Notes: generated from the sequence alone by a model not told the origin. 5,903 bases of DNA from Chthoniobacterales bacterium (GCA_013695925.1 JACCZO010000434.1:1-5903); one strand, 5' to 3'; positions 1 to 5,313 are shown, counted from the stretch's first letter. Made by a program: numbers and translations.

Positions 1-535
1 TGGCAAGGGCGATCGCCTCCGAGATGTTCGTCCCGCCCTCCGGGATGATCTTGGTGTCGAGCTCGTTGATTGAATCGACCGCCGCGCTGTAATCAATCGT
101 GAGCGGCGCCTGCAAAAAGGCGCGCCCCGCGAAAGCAATCAGGCCGACGCGATCGCCCTGCAGTTCGTTGATCAGATCCTGGGTCGCCAGTTTGACCCGC
201 TCGAGGCGATTCGGCTGCACGTCGTTTGAGAGCATGCTGCGCGAGACGTCGACCGCGAGAAGGAGATCGAGTCCTTTGCGTTTTACCTCATCATAGGCGT
301 AGCCCCAGCGCGGGCGCGCCAGACTCACGAGGATAAGGGCGAGGACGAGGAGGAGGAGGACGAAACGAAAAATGCGCCGGGCGCGATTGACCGTGCCGGC
401 GAGTTGGGGAAGGAGGCGCGCGGCGACGAAAAGCTGTAGCTTTTCCGCCCCGCGCTGCTCGGCGCGGGCAAAGAAAAAGGCCAGCAAGGGAAGGAGAAAC
501 AAGCCCCAGAGCCAGATGGGATAACCGAACGTCAT
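1..535 (-). CDS. BatB-like membrane VWA protein, N-terminal 178 residues (runs off left edge)
   Basis: Translating the minus strand from the ATG at 535 gives 178 open codons to the window edge, so the C-terminus is missing. The protein starts MTFGYPIWLWG. Hydrophobic segments at about residues 5-22 and 57-72 are followed by the motif LARPRWG and then a VWA domain from about residue 88. The MIDAS metal site is visible as D96-V-S98-R-S100, with the MIDAS threonine probably T169 in EGGTN. The segment DRVGLIAFAGRAF (128-140) is typical of BatA/BatB proteins. In the family these proteins are membrane-anchored with the VWA domain outside the cytoplasmic membrane, and they are encoded beside MoxR ATPases. 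It is the last gene of the operon seen here, 70 bp after batA. No Shine-Dalgarno sequence precedes the start; a REP-like palindrome begins 2 bp upstream of it. The BatB call rests on gene order and the N-terminal half only. Confidence 0.9.
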   Translation of the reverse strand, partial: MTFGYPIWLWGLFLLPLLAFFFARAEQRGAEKLQLFVAARLLPQLAGTVNRARRIFRFVLLLLVLALILVSLARPRWGYAYDEVKRKGLDLLLAVDVSRSMLSNDVQPNRLERVKLATQDLINELQGDRVGLIAFAGRAFLQAPLTIDYSAAVDSINELDTKIIPEGGTNISEAIALA

Positions 536-537
536 AG

Positions 538-597
538 GGTAGCGCAAGCTTCCAGCTTGCTCGGTGAAAAAACTGCAAGTTGGGAGCTTGCGCTACC
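538..597. repeat. Inverted pair of GTAG-headed REP-like palindromes (BIME-like)
   Basis: Two 23-bp arms, 538-560 and 575-597, are inverted copies of each other with 21 of 23 matches and a 14-bp centre. Each arm is also a small hairpin: GCAAGCT-TCC-AGCTTGC at 544-560, and GCAAGTT-GGG-AGCTTGC at 575-591 with one imperfect pair. Each unit begins with the tetranucleotide GTAG (539-542 on plus; 593-596 read on minus). A GTAG head followed by a stem-loop, arranged in inverted pairs, is the described architecture of REP sequences mobilised by RAYT (TnpA-REP) proteins. The pair fills almost the whole batA-batB spacer. No RAYT gene is in the window. Confidence 0.8.
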
Positions 598-605
598 TTG
601 CATTT

Positions 606-1670
606 TCACGGCAGTTTTTTCCAAATCGTTTGCGAAAGGAGGAGCTCGGCCAGGAGGAGGCCCGCGCCCGCCATCAGGCAGGCCGGGAAAAGATCGCGGT
701 ACTGCTGATATTTTTTCACCGAGACGGTCGATTTTTCCATCTTGTCGATGTCCACATAGATCTGCTCAAGCGAGTCGGTGTCGGTCGCGCGGAAGAACTG
801 GCCACCGGCGATTTTCGCGACTTCCTTCAGGGCCGCTTCGTCGAAACGCACCCGTTGATTCCGATACATGACGTTGCCCGCGACATCGGTCACTGGCCGG
901 CCGTTCGCAGGATCGAAGACCGGGACGGGCGCGACGCCATTGATGCCAGCGCCGATCGCGAAAAGGCGGATGCCGAGGGCCTTGATCGCTTCCGCGGCGG
1001 TGTTCGGTGGAATCTTGCCGGCGTTGTTTTCGCCATCGGTGAGGAGAACGATGGCGCGGCTTTTCGATTGTTTGTCGTTCAGGCGATTGGCAGCCGACGC
1101 CATCGCGGAACCGATCGCGGTTCCATCCTCGACCAGGCCGATCCGGACCCGCTCCAGATTTTGCAGCAGCCAATCGTGATCGAGAGTCAGCGGACTAACG
1201 ACATAGGGCCGTCCGGCAAAGGCGATGATCCCGACCCGGTCGTTAGGCCGGGCTTCGATGAATTTCCGCGTCACCTCGCGAATCGCATCAATCCGGGTCG
1301 CGGAATCGCCGCCGACGGTGAAATCCTTGGTCAGCATCGAGCCCGAAACGTCGAGCACGACCATGATGTCGATCCCGCTCGCCTCGACCTCGGTCAGGCT
1401 TTTGCCAAGCTGTGGGCGGGCGAGGGCGATGATGAAAATGGCGAGGGCGAGGTAAAGCAGGCCATGCATGATGCGCCCTGCGCGGGAAGTGCTGCGTTTG
1501 CCGAGCGCGCGCAGGGTCGCAGTCGAGGAAAAAACCAGGGCCGCGGCCGCGCCGCGCTGGCCGCGCAGCCACATGAGCACCGGCACGAGAAGCAGGAGCA
1601 GCAGCATCCAGGGGTGCGCGAAGGAAAAGTGCCAGGGCGAGTTCGATGAAAACACGTCAGACAGGTGCAA
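606..1670 (-). CDS. BatA-like membrane VWA-domain protein
   Basis: The 354-residue protein has the standard BatA layout. There is an N-terminal hydrophobic segment (about 20-36), a second one (about 67-84) ending in the family motif LARPQLG, a VWA domain (about 99-300), and a C-terminal membrane segment (about 328-346). The MIDAS metal site is complete: D107-V-S109-G-S111, T184 in EDGTAIG, and D212 in LLTDGENNAG. The VWA domain is expected on the outer face of the cytoplasmic membrane, where it would bind a protein partner through the metal. The start is a TTG at 1670, chosen because GGAGG lies 5 nt upstream; the GTG at 1655 is about 20 nt from that site. The first five codons overlap the 3' end of the DUF4381-like gene by 14 bp, which suggests translational coupling. 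Length and motifs are normal for the family. Its exact substrate or client cannot be told from sequence. Confidence 0.93.
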   Translation of the reverse strand: MHLSDVFSSNSPWHFSFAHPWMLLLLLLVPVLMWLRGQRGAAAALVFSSTATLRALGKRSTSRAGRIMHGLLYLALAIFIIALARPQLGKSLTEVEASGIDIMVVLDVSGSMLTKDFTVGGDSATRIDAIREVTRKFIEARPNDRVGIIAFAGRPYVVSPLTLDHDWLLQNLERVRIGLVEDGTAIGSAMASAANRLNDKQSKSRAIVLLTDGENNAGKIPPNTAAEAIKALGIRLFAIGAGINGVAPVPVFDPANGRPVTDVAGNVMYRNQRVRFDEAALKEVAKIAGGQFFRATDTDSLEQIYVDIDKMEKSTVSVKKYQQYRDLFPACLMAGAGLLLAELLLSQTIWKKLP

Positions 1671-2160
1671 GTGCGCCTCCTTTCACAAAACGGCCGGCCT
1701 CGTCGAGCAGGAGGCGGCTGTCTTCCACCGTCGCGTCGTAGCGCGCGAACTTGATCAGGTCGCACCGGTTCAAAAAATCACTCAGAAGCGTTTGCTCATC
1801 GGCCGAAAAGGGCGAGGTCGCGGCGAGCGCGTTGAGAAACTCGACCGAGGTCTGGCGCGTGACCGGGAGCTGATATTGCTCGGTTACATAACGGCGCAGG
1901 ATATCCGAGACGCGGATGCTGAATTCATAGGGAGACAACTTGTCGATCTCGGTCTCGACCCGGGCGAGGAGATCGAGCGCGCGTTCCCGCGGGGTCTTGA
2001 CGACGACCGGGCGGTTCCGCCAGCGCTTGATCAGCCAGATCGTTAGGCCGAGGAGCAGGAGAAAGCCTGCGACCGCGCAGAAGACCATCCAGGGCTTGAG
2101 GATGAAATAATTCACCGGCCCGGTGATGTCGTGGAATTCCTGCGCGAGAAAGACAGCCAT
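1657..2160 (-). CDS. DUF4381-like single-pass membrane protein of the Bat operon
   Basis: A 167-residue protein with one strong transmembrane helix at about 24-45 (from WMVFCAVAGF to IWLIKRW). Next come a basic stretch and a cytosolic helical domain. The segments SPYEFSIRVSDILRRYV (76-92), TSVEFLNAL (104-112) and LNRCDLIKFARYDA (130-143) match the pattern of the small DUF4381-type proteins usually encoded between DUF58 and BatA genes. No enzymatic motif is visible. By position it is probably an assembly or linker component of the MoxR/VWA membrane system, but its molecular role is unknown for the family. The ATG at 2160 lies 9 bp after the DUF58 stop and only a weak AGG precedes it. Its 3' end overlaps the start of the batA-like gene by 14 bp. 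The family assignment is from gene order and the C-terminal pattern, so it is less certain than that of its neighbours. Confidence 0.82.
   Translation of the reverse strand: MAVFLAQEFHDITGPVNYFILKPWMVFCAVAGFLLLLGLTIWLIKRWRNRPVVVKTPRERALDLLARVETEIDKLSPYEFSIRVSDILRRYVTEQYQLPVTRQTSVEFLNALAATSPFSADEQTLLSDFLNRCDLIKFARYDATVEDSRLLLDEAGRFVKGGALAPV
1676..1680 (-). promoter_or_regulatory. Ribosome binding site GGAGG of the batA-like gene
   Basis: On the minus strand GGAGG is followed by a 5-nt spacer and TTG at 1670. It is the clearest Shine-Dalgarno match among the genes of this operon and it decides the TTG start over the GTG at 1655. It lies inside the coding sequence of the upstream DUF4381-like gene. 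Confidence 0.75.
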
Positions 2161-2169
2161 GATGTTTGC

Positions 2170-3054
2170 CTAACGACGCGCCATGCGGCGCTCGCGCTGC
2201 TTGAAAAAAGCGCGCAAAGCCGGGAGATAATCGTCGTTCGTCCGGAGTGAAATGGTGTCGATGTTGTTGCGGCGGAGGACGTGGTTCGTCTCCGCGAGCT
2301 GGGCCCGCGCCGCTTCCGCAAACCGGGTCCGGGTGCGCCGGTCGCCGGTGTTGACCTCGACCTGCTCGCCGGTCTCGGCGTCTTCCAGGGTGATGAGCCC
2401 GATGTCGGGCAGCGTTTCCTCGCGTTCGTCATCGATCCGGATGGCGACGAAATCGTGTCGTCGGCTCGTGATGGTGAGAGCGCGCGAAAAATCCTCCGCC
2501 TGAAAATCGGAGATGAAGAAAACGACCGAGCGCCGGGTGACGACGTGGTTCAGATAATCGAGTGCCAGAGCCGGGAGGGTGCCGCGCCCCTTCGGCTCGA
2601 AGAAAAGAATCTCGCGAATGACGCGCAGCGTATGCGAGCGCCCTTTCTTTGGCGGGATGAAAAGCTCGACCTGATCCGAGAAAAGGATGAGGCCTACCTT
2701 GTCGTTGTTGCGAATCGCGCTGAAGGCGAGCAGGCAGGCGACTTCCGCCGCCAGCTCGCGTTTGGAGAGCGCGACGCTGCCGAAATTCCCCGAGGCGCTG
2801 ACGTCGACCACGAGCATGACGGTAAGCTCGCGTTCCTCGGTGAATTTCTTGACGAAGGCGGTGCCGAGGCGCGCGGTCACGTTCCAGTCGATCGAGCGGA
2901 TTTCGTCACCCGGCTGGTACTCGCGCACGTCCTCGAAATTCATCCCGCGCCCCTTGAAAACGCTGTGGTAATCGCCCGCGAAGGCCGATTGCACGAGACC
3001 TTTGGTCTTGATCTCGAGGGTTCTGATTTTTTTAAGGATCTCGGCTGCTTCCAT
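2170..3054 (-). CDS. DUF58 family protein (cytosolic VWA-like)
   Basis: A 294-residue protein with the DUF58 signature: GRGMNFEDVREYQPGDEIRS at about 35-54, followed by IDWNVTAR and the charged stretch VKKFTEERE. It then has a VWA-like fold with MIDAS D84-V-S86-A-S88, probable threonine T159 in GRGTLPAL, and aspartate D183 in FISDFQ. There is no signal peptide and no membrane segment, so it is probably cytosolic and may sit at the membrane with its partners. DUF58 proteins are almost always encoded next to MoxR ATPases and Bat VWA proteins, and MoxR is thought to act on the VWA module. It ends 9 bp before the DUF4381-like gene. Its 5' side is odd: the start codon is separated from moxR by a 488-bp repeat-bounded unit, and no Shine-Dalgarno sequence is visible in the 20 nt before the ATG. 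Family assignment is secure; biochemical function is not known. Confidence 0.95.
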   Translation of the reverse strand: MEAAEILKKIRTLEIKTKGLVQSAFAGDYHSVFKGRGMNFEDVREYQPGDEIRSIDWNVTARLGTAFVKKFTEERELTVMLVVDVSASGNFGSVALSKRELAAEVACLLAFSAIRNNDKVGLILFSDQVELFIPPKKGRSHTLRVIREILFFEPKGRGTLPALALDYLNHVVTRRSVVFFISDFQAEDFSRALTITSRRHDFVAIRIDDEREETLPDIGLITLEDAETGEQVEVNTGDRRTRTRFAEAARAQLAETNHVLRRNNIDTISLRTNDDYLPALRAFFKQRERRMARR

Positions 3055-3063
3055 GTGTGAATA

Positions 3064-3098
3064 GTGATCGGTGATCAGTGATCGGTGATCGGTGATTC
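3064..3098 (+). repeat. Five tandem 7-mers (GTGATCG type), left inverted end
   Basis: The units at 3064, 3071, 3078, 3085 and 3092 read gtgatcg, gtgatca, gtgatcg, gtgatcg and gtgattc. The last units lie inside the 3' end of the S23 gene and supply its last codons and stop. Confidence 0.85.
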
Positions 3099-3515
3099 CT
3101 CGCCTTCGCGAATGACTGATCGATAATCAGTATCTGGCGCGAATTTACAAAAGTCGTCGGCGCGATCGATCATGCGCGAAAGCATGCCGCCGATGGCGTC
3201 GTAACGTCGGTTCAAATCGTCGAAGCTCTCCTTCGAGAGGTATTCACTGTCGACTGCGTCGTCCAACCACGATTGCGTCTCATAGGCTTCTCCCAGCGCT
3301 TCGTCGATTTTGTGCACGAAAGCCGCCTTGTAACGGCGACGAGCCCACGCTTCGGCGAGCATCGCTTTGATCGCGCGAGAACTCCTCCGGATTTGATCGG
3401 TAAGCGAATAGCGTTCCTCACGCGGAAACCTTTTCGATTCTTCAAAGACCAGCCGCGCCGCTTCTTGTGCGGTCTGATAAACCTTCAAATCCCGAAAAGA
3501 CTTCGCCGCGCTCAT
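3075..3515 (-). CDS. Four-helix-bundle protein, S23 / 23S rRNA-intervening-sequence family
   Basis: The protein has 146 residues from the ATG at 3515, a little longer than the usual 115-130. Family landmarks are FRDLKVYQTA (7-16), FPREERYSLTDQIRRSSRAI (30-49), AEAWARRRYKAAFVHKI (54-70), and EAYETQSWLDDA (76-87) before YLSKE. Four amphipathic helices are expected at about 8-28, 36-61, 64-89 and 97-124. Members were first seen in intervening sequences of 23S rRNA genes and form basic homo-oligomers; nucleic-acid binding is suspected and no enzymatic activity is known. The last residues (SPITDH) are encoded by the flanking 7-mer repeat, so the gene and its repeats have been moving as a unit. An in-frame GTG at 3530 would add five residues encoded by the right-hand repeat; the ATG is preferred because it precedes the conserved SxxSFRDL start. 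No good Shine-Dalgarno site is seen. It does not belong functionally to the MoxR operon as far as can be seen. Confidence 0.88.
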   Translation of the reverse strand: MSAAKSFRDLKVYQTAQEAARLVFEESKRFPREERYSLTDQIRRSSRAIKAMLAEAWARRRYKAAFVHKIDEALGEAYETQSWLDDAVDSEYLSKESFDDLNRRYDAIGGMLSRMIDRADDFCKFAPDTDYRSVIREGEESPITDH

Positions 3516-3516
3516 T

Positions 3517-3551
3517 CGATCACTGTTCACCGATCACCGATCACCGATCAC
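3517..3551 (+). repeat. Five tandem 7-mers (CGATCAC type), right inverted end
   Basis: The units at 3517, 3524, 3531, 3538 and 3545 read cgatcac, tgttcac, cgatcac, cgatcac and cgatcac. They are the inverse of the left-hand array and lie between the moxR stop and the S23 start. Confidence 0.85.
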
Positions 3552-3563
3552 TTCTTCCCCCAA

Positions 3564-4556
3564 TCACGGCACCGGCAGCCCGGCAAAGATCCGTTCGATG
3601 ACCGTCTCGCTCGAAACGCTCTCGGCCTCTGCTTCGTAGCTCACGATAATGCGATGGCGCAGCACATCGGGCCCGATGCTCTTGATGTCCTGCGGGGTGA
3701 CGTATCCGCGCCCGTTCAGAAAAGCGTAAGCGCGCGCGGCCAGCGCGAGGTAAATCGTGGCGCGCGGCGAAGCGCCGTAACGCACCAACCCTTCCAACTC
3801 GAGTCGATACGACGCCGGCTCGCGCGTCGCCCAGACGACGTCGACGATGTAATCCTTCACCCGATCATCAATGTAGATTTCGTTCACCAGGTTGCGCGCC
3901 GCGATGATCTGTTCCGGCGCAACGACCGCATCGACGTGCAAATCGGGGGCCGAGGTCGCCATTAAATCCAGAATGCGGCGCTCCTCCGCCTTCGCCGGGT
4001 AACCGACGTTGAGCTTGAGCATGAAACGATCGAGTTGCGCTTCGGGGAGCTGGTAGGTGCCTTCCTGTTCGAGCGGGTTTTCGGTCGCGAGGACGAGGAA
4101 GGGGTCGGCGAGCGGATAGGTCTTGTCGCCGATCGTGACCTGCCGTTCCTGCATCGCCTCGAGCAGCGCGCTCTGCACCTTGGCCGGGGCGCGGTTGATT
4201 TCGTCGGCCAGGATCAGGTTGGAAAAAATCGGCCCGAGCTTGGTCGTGAACTCGCCGCTGCGCGGGTTGTAGATCAGCGTGCCGATCAAATCCGCGGGCA
4301 AAAGATCGGGCGTAAATTGCAGGCGCTGAAAACCAGTCTGGATGCACGCCGCCATCGTTTTGACGGTGAGCGTCTTAGCGAGGCCGGGCACGCCTTCGAG
4401 CAGGATGTGGCCATTGGCGAGAAGTCCGAGCAGGAGCCGGTCGACCAGATATTTTTGTCCGATGACGACGTGGCCGACTTGCTCGCGGAGCGGCGCGATC
4501 CATTGTCCCAACTCCTGTACCTGTTGGGTAATTTCCTGCGTTGATCTCATAGGCAT
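3564..4556 (-). CDS. MoxR-family AAA+ ATPase
   Basis: A 330-residue cytosolic ATPase, the usual MoxR length. Visible motifs: Walker A GVPGLAKT (55-62); Walker B LILADEINR (114-122) with D118 and E119; sensor 1 asparagine N160 in LATENPLEQEGTYQLPEAQL; arginine finger R177 in QLDRF; and sensor 2 GASPRAT (261-267, R265). MoxR proteins are ATP-driven chaperones that mature or activate VWA-domain partners, here presumably the DUF58 and Bat proteins downstream. The frame stays open upstream to 4769, but the extra 71 residues have no family resemblance. The start was set at the ATG at 4556 (MPMRSTQEITQ); the ATG at 4550 is equally possible. Neither has a good Shine-Dalgarno site. It is the first gene of the operon, with a 15-bp palindrome about 80 bp upstream. 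Its stop lies 12 bp before the inverted repeats of the S23 unit. Confidence 0.95.
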   Translation of the reverse strand: MPMRSTQEITQQVQELGQWIAPLREQVGHVVIGQKYLVDRLLLGLLANGHILLEGVPGLAKTLTVKTMAACIQTGFQRLQFTPDLLPADLIGTLIYNPRSGEFTTKLGPIFSNLILADEINRAPAKVQSALLEAMQERQVTIGDKTYPLADPFLVLATENPLEQEGTYQLPEAQLDRFMLKLNVGYPAKAEERRILDLMATSAPDLHVDAVVAPEQIIAARNLVNEIYIDDRVKDYIVDVVWATREPASYRLELEGLVRYGASPRATIYLALAARAYAFLNGRGYVTPQDIKSIGPDVLRHRIIVSYEAEAESVSSETVIERIFAGLPVP

Positions 4557-4633
4557 GGTGAGACAAACCCGCACGGAATGCGTTCGAAGAAAAGCCCCGA
4601 TCGGAGATTTGCGAGCGTCGCCGGTCTCGGGCG

Positions 4634-4648
4634 GCAAGAAATTCTTGC
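4634..4648. promoter_or_regulatory. Perfect 15-bp palindrome upstream of moxR, candidate operator
   Basis: GCAAGAA-A-TTCTTGC is a perfect inverted repeat with 7-bp arms and a 1-bp centre. It lies 78-92 bp upstream of the moxR ATG in a non-coding stretch and is not followed by a T-run, so it does not look like a terminator. A dimeric regulator controlling the operon could bind here. This rests only on position and symmetry. Confidence 0.35.
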
Positions 4649-4811
4649 GGTCTAGCCTGAGATCGTTGGTTTCCGGGGCGGAGACAATGGATGGCCCTCT
4701 CTCTTTCCCTTGCGCGGCCGGCCGTACGATTGAAGCCGAGATTGCCGAGGCCCCACATCGATGTGGCACGCAGTTATCGTTGTTTTCGCCCGCTTTTGGA
4801 TTGCAGTCTCA

Positions 4812-4965
4812 AAACCTCTTCGGCACGATCGACCTCTCGGATGATCCCTACCCAGCACAGCCCTGCGACGACCATACGGCGCGCATCTGGTCACTCGAAA
4901 CCGGCCAGCAATCAGGCGAACCTTTCTACCTCAATAGCCGAGCGACCGCCGTGTTTCCGACTGAC
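4812..4965 (+). pseudogene. Decayed WD40-repeat remnant
   Basis: On the plus strand, positions 4867-4926 encode DDHTARIWSLETGQQSGEPF, which closely fits a WD40 blade (D-x-T-A-R-I-W-x-x-x-T-G-Q). It continues as YLNSRATAVFPTD, resembling the start of the next blade. In another frame, 4812-4829 encodes KPLRHD, the usual end of the preceding blade's G-K-P-L-x-H-D segment. In an intact repeat that segment and the next D-x-T-A-R-I-W would be about 28 residues apart in one frame; here they are about 20 apart and out of frame. This suggests a deletion plus frameshift. No start codon, kinase domain or further blades were recognised nearby. It is therefore a fragment of a WD40 protein gene, opposite in strand to the flanking genes. 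The evidence is one strong repeat and one weak one. Confidence 0.55.
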
Positions 4966-5166
4966 ATGTGGACGCTCCTACCGCGCGCAGTGCGACGAGG
5001 CGATCGAATCGTGATGTAGCGCATCTCGGCCCTCTATCTCCGTGGCAGCTCCTTTGGTCGTAGAACGCGCTTCCGGGCGTCGCAGCCGCTCTTAGCCCCA
5101 AATAGAACAGGCGGGAGGGCGCGCGCAGGCCGGGGTCGCGTCTAAAAATTTTAACATTGCCGCACG

Positions 5167-5215
5167 GGACCCCCGCAACGTCAGTCCTTAGCTCGACGTA
5201 AACCGTCGCGGGTCC
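5167..5215. other. Possible nested hairpin in the spacer
   Basis: An outer stem pairs GGACCC (5167-5172) with GGGTCC (5210-5215) and continues GC/GC after a 2-nt bulge. An inner stem pairs ACGTC (5178-5182) with GACGT (5195-5199). No T-run follows on either strand, so a classical terminator is unlikely. Chance pairing in GC-rich DNA remains possible. Confidence 0.25.
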
Positions 5216-5243
5216 AATCACTCGCCCAAGTCTTTGTTTTGGT

Positions 5244-5266
5244 GCGGCCGGCACGGCTGTCGCTAC
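5244..5266 (-). repeat. Single GTAG-headed REP-like palindrome
   Basis: On the minus strand the unit starts GTAGCG at 5266. It contains the hairpin GCCG-TGC-CGGC (5247-5257), which has a 3-nt loop like the two units at 538-597. The outer part of the stem is imperfect. It shares the six-base GTAGCG head with the batA-batB pair but not the stem sequence. It lies in the non-coding region about 50 bp downstream of the toxin gene. Confidence 0.4.
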
Positions 5267-5313
5267 ACCGCTTTGCGGAAGGAGATGGACGGAACATCGC
5301 AGATTTCCTTTTC

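Larger units (their letters stand above)
3064..3551 (-). mobile_element. Putative S23 (four-helix-bundle) insertion unit with 35-bp inverted ends
   Basis: The left end (3064-3098) is five tandem 7-mers of GTGATCG type. The right end (3517-3551) is five 7-mers of the inverse CGATCAC type. Aligned as inverted repeats, the two ends match at 30 of 35 positions. Between them lies a single gene for an S23-type four-helix-bundle protein. The moxR-DUF58 gap is 509 bp, so without the unit it would be 21 bp, in line with the short gaps and overlap in the DUF58-DUF4381-batA part of the operon. That arithmetic is the main support for insertion. No transposase is present and no clear target-site duplication was found. 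Mobility is therefore inferred, possibly in trans or through RNA, and the true ends could differ by several bases. Confidence 0.6.
4557..5313. other. Gene-poor spacer between moxR and the PIN toxin
   Basis: No intact gene is supported in these 757 bp. Open frames exist on both strands, but none has a family resemblance over its length or a convincing start. What can be seen is a 15-bp palindrome at 4634-4648, a decayed WD40-like segment on the plus strand (about 4812-4965), a possible nested hairpin at 5167-5215, and a GTAG-headed palindrome at 5244-5266. No tRNA or rRNA signature was found. The moxR promoter should lie in the left part, but no convincing -35/-10 pair was recognised. Confidence 0.6.

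Noticed and set aside
564..1649. Long open frame of 361 codons on the plus strand
   Set aside because: It is antisense to the batA-like gene, which has full VWA motifs. The plus-strand product has no recognisable domain and is a shadow of high-GC codon use.
2281..3060. Open frame of 259 codons on the plus strand
   Set aside because: It is antisense to the DUF58 gene, and its product is charged low-complexity sequence without a family match.
3116..3130. Inverted repeat CTGAT-(5)-ATCAG
   Set aside because: It is short, lies within the S23 coding sequence, and may be expected by chance next to the related 7-mer array.
3064..3551. Diversity-generating retroelement, because its Avd protein is a related four-helix bundle
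   Set aside because: There is no reverse transcriptase, template repeat or variable repeat in the window. The gene matches the S23 group better.
3064..3551. CRISPR-like array from the 7-mer repeats
   Set aside because: The repeats are directly adjacent 7-mers without spacers, in two inverted blocks, and no cas gene is present.
4557..4769. N-terminal extension of MoxR by 71 residues
   Set aside because: The extension shows no family resemblance, and the ATG at 4556 gives the usual MoxR length. The frame is simply open by chance.
4342..5019. Intact plus-strand gene of 225 codons containing the WD40-like motif
   Set aside because: Its first half is antisense to moxR and unlike any WD40 protein. 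Only the short segment near 4867-4965 fits, so a remnant is the better reading.
5125..5185. Promoter on the minus strand with TAAAAT as -10 and TTGCGG as -35
   Set aside because: The spacer is about 19 bp, the -35 match is poor, and it lies about 590 bp from moxR. It is too weak to annotate.
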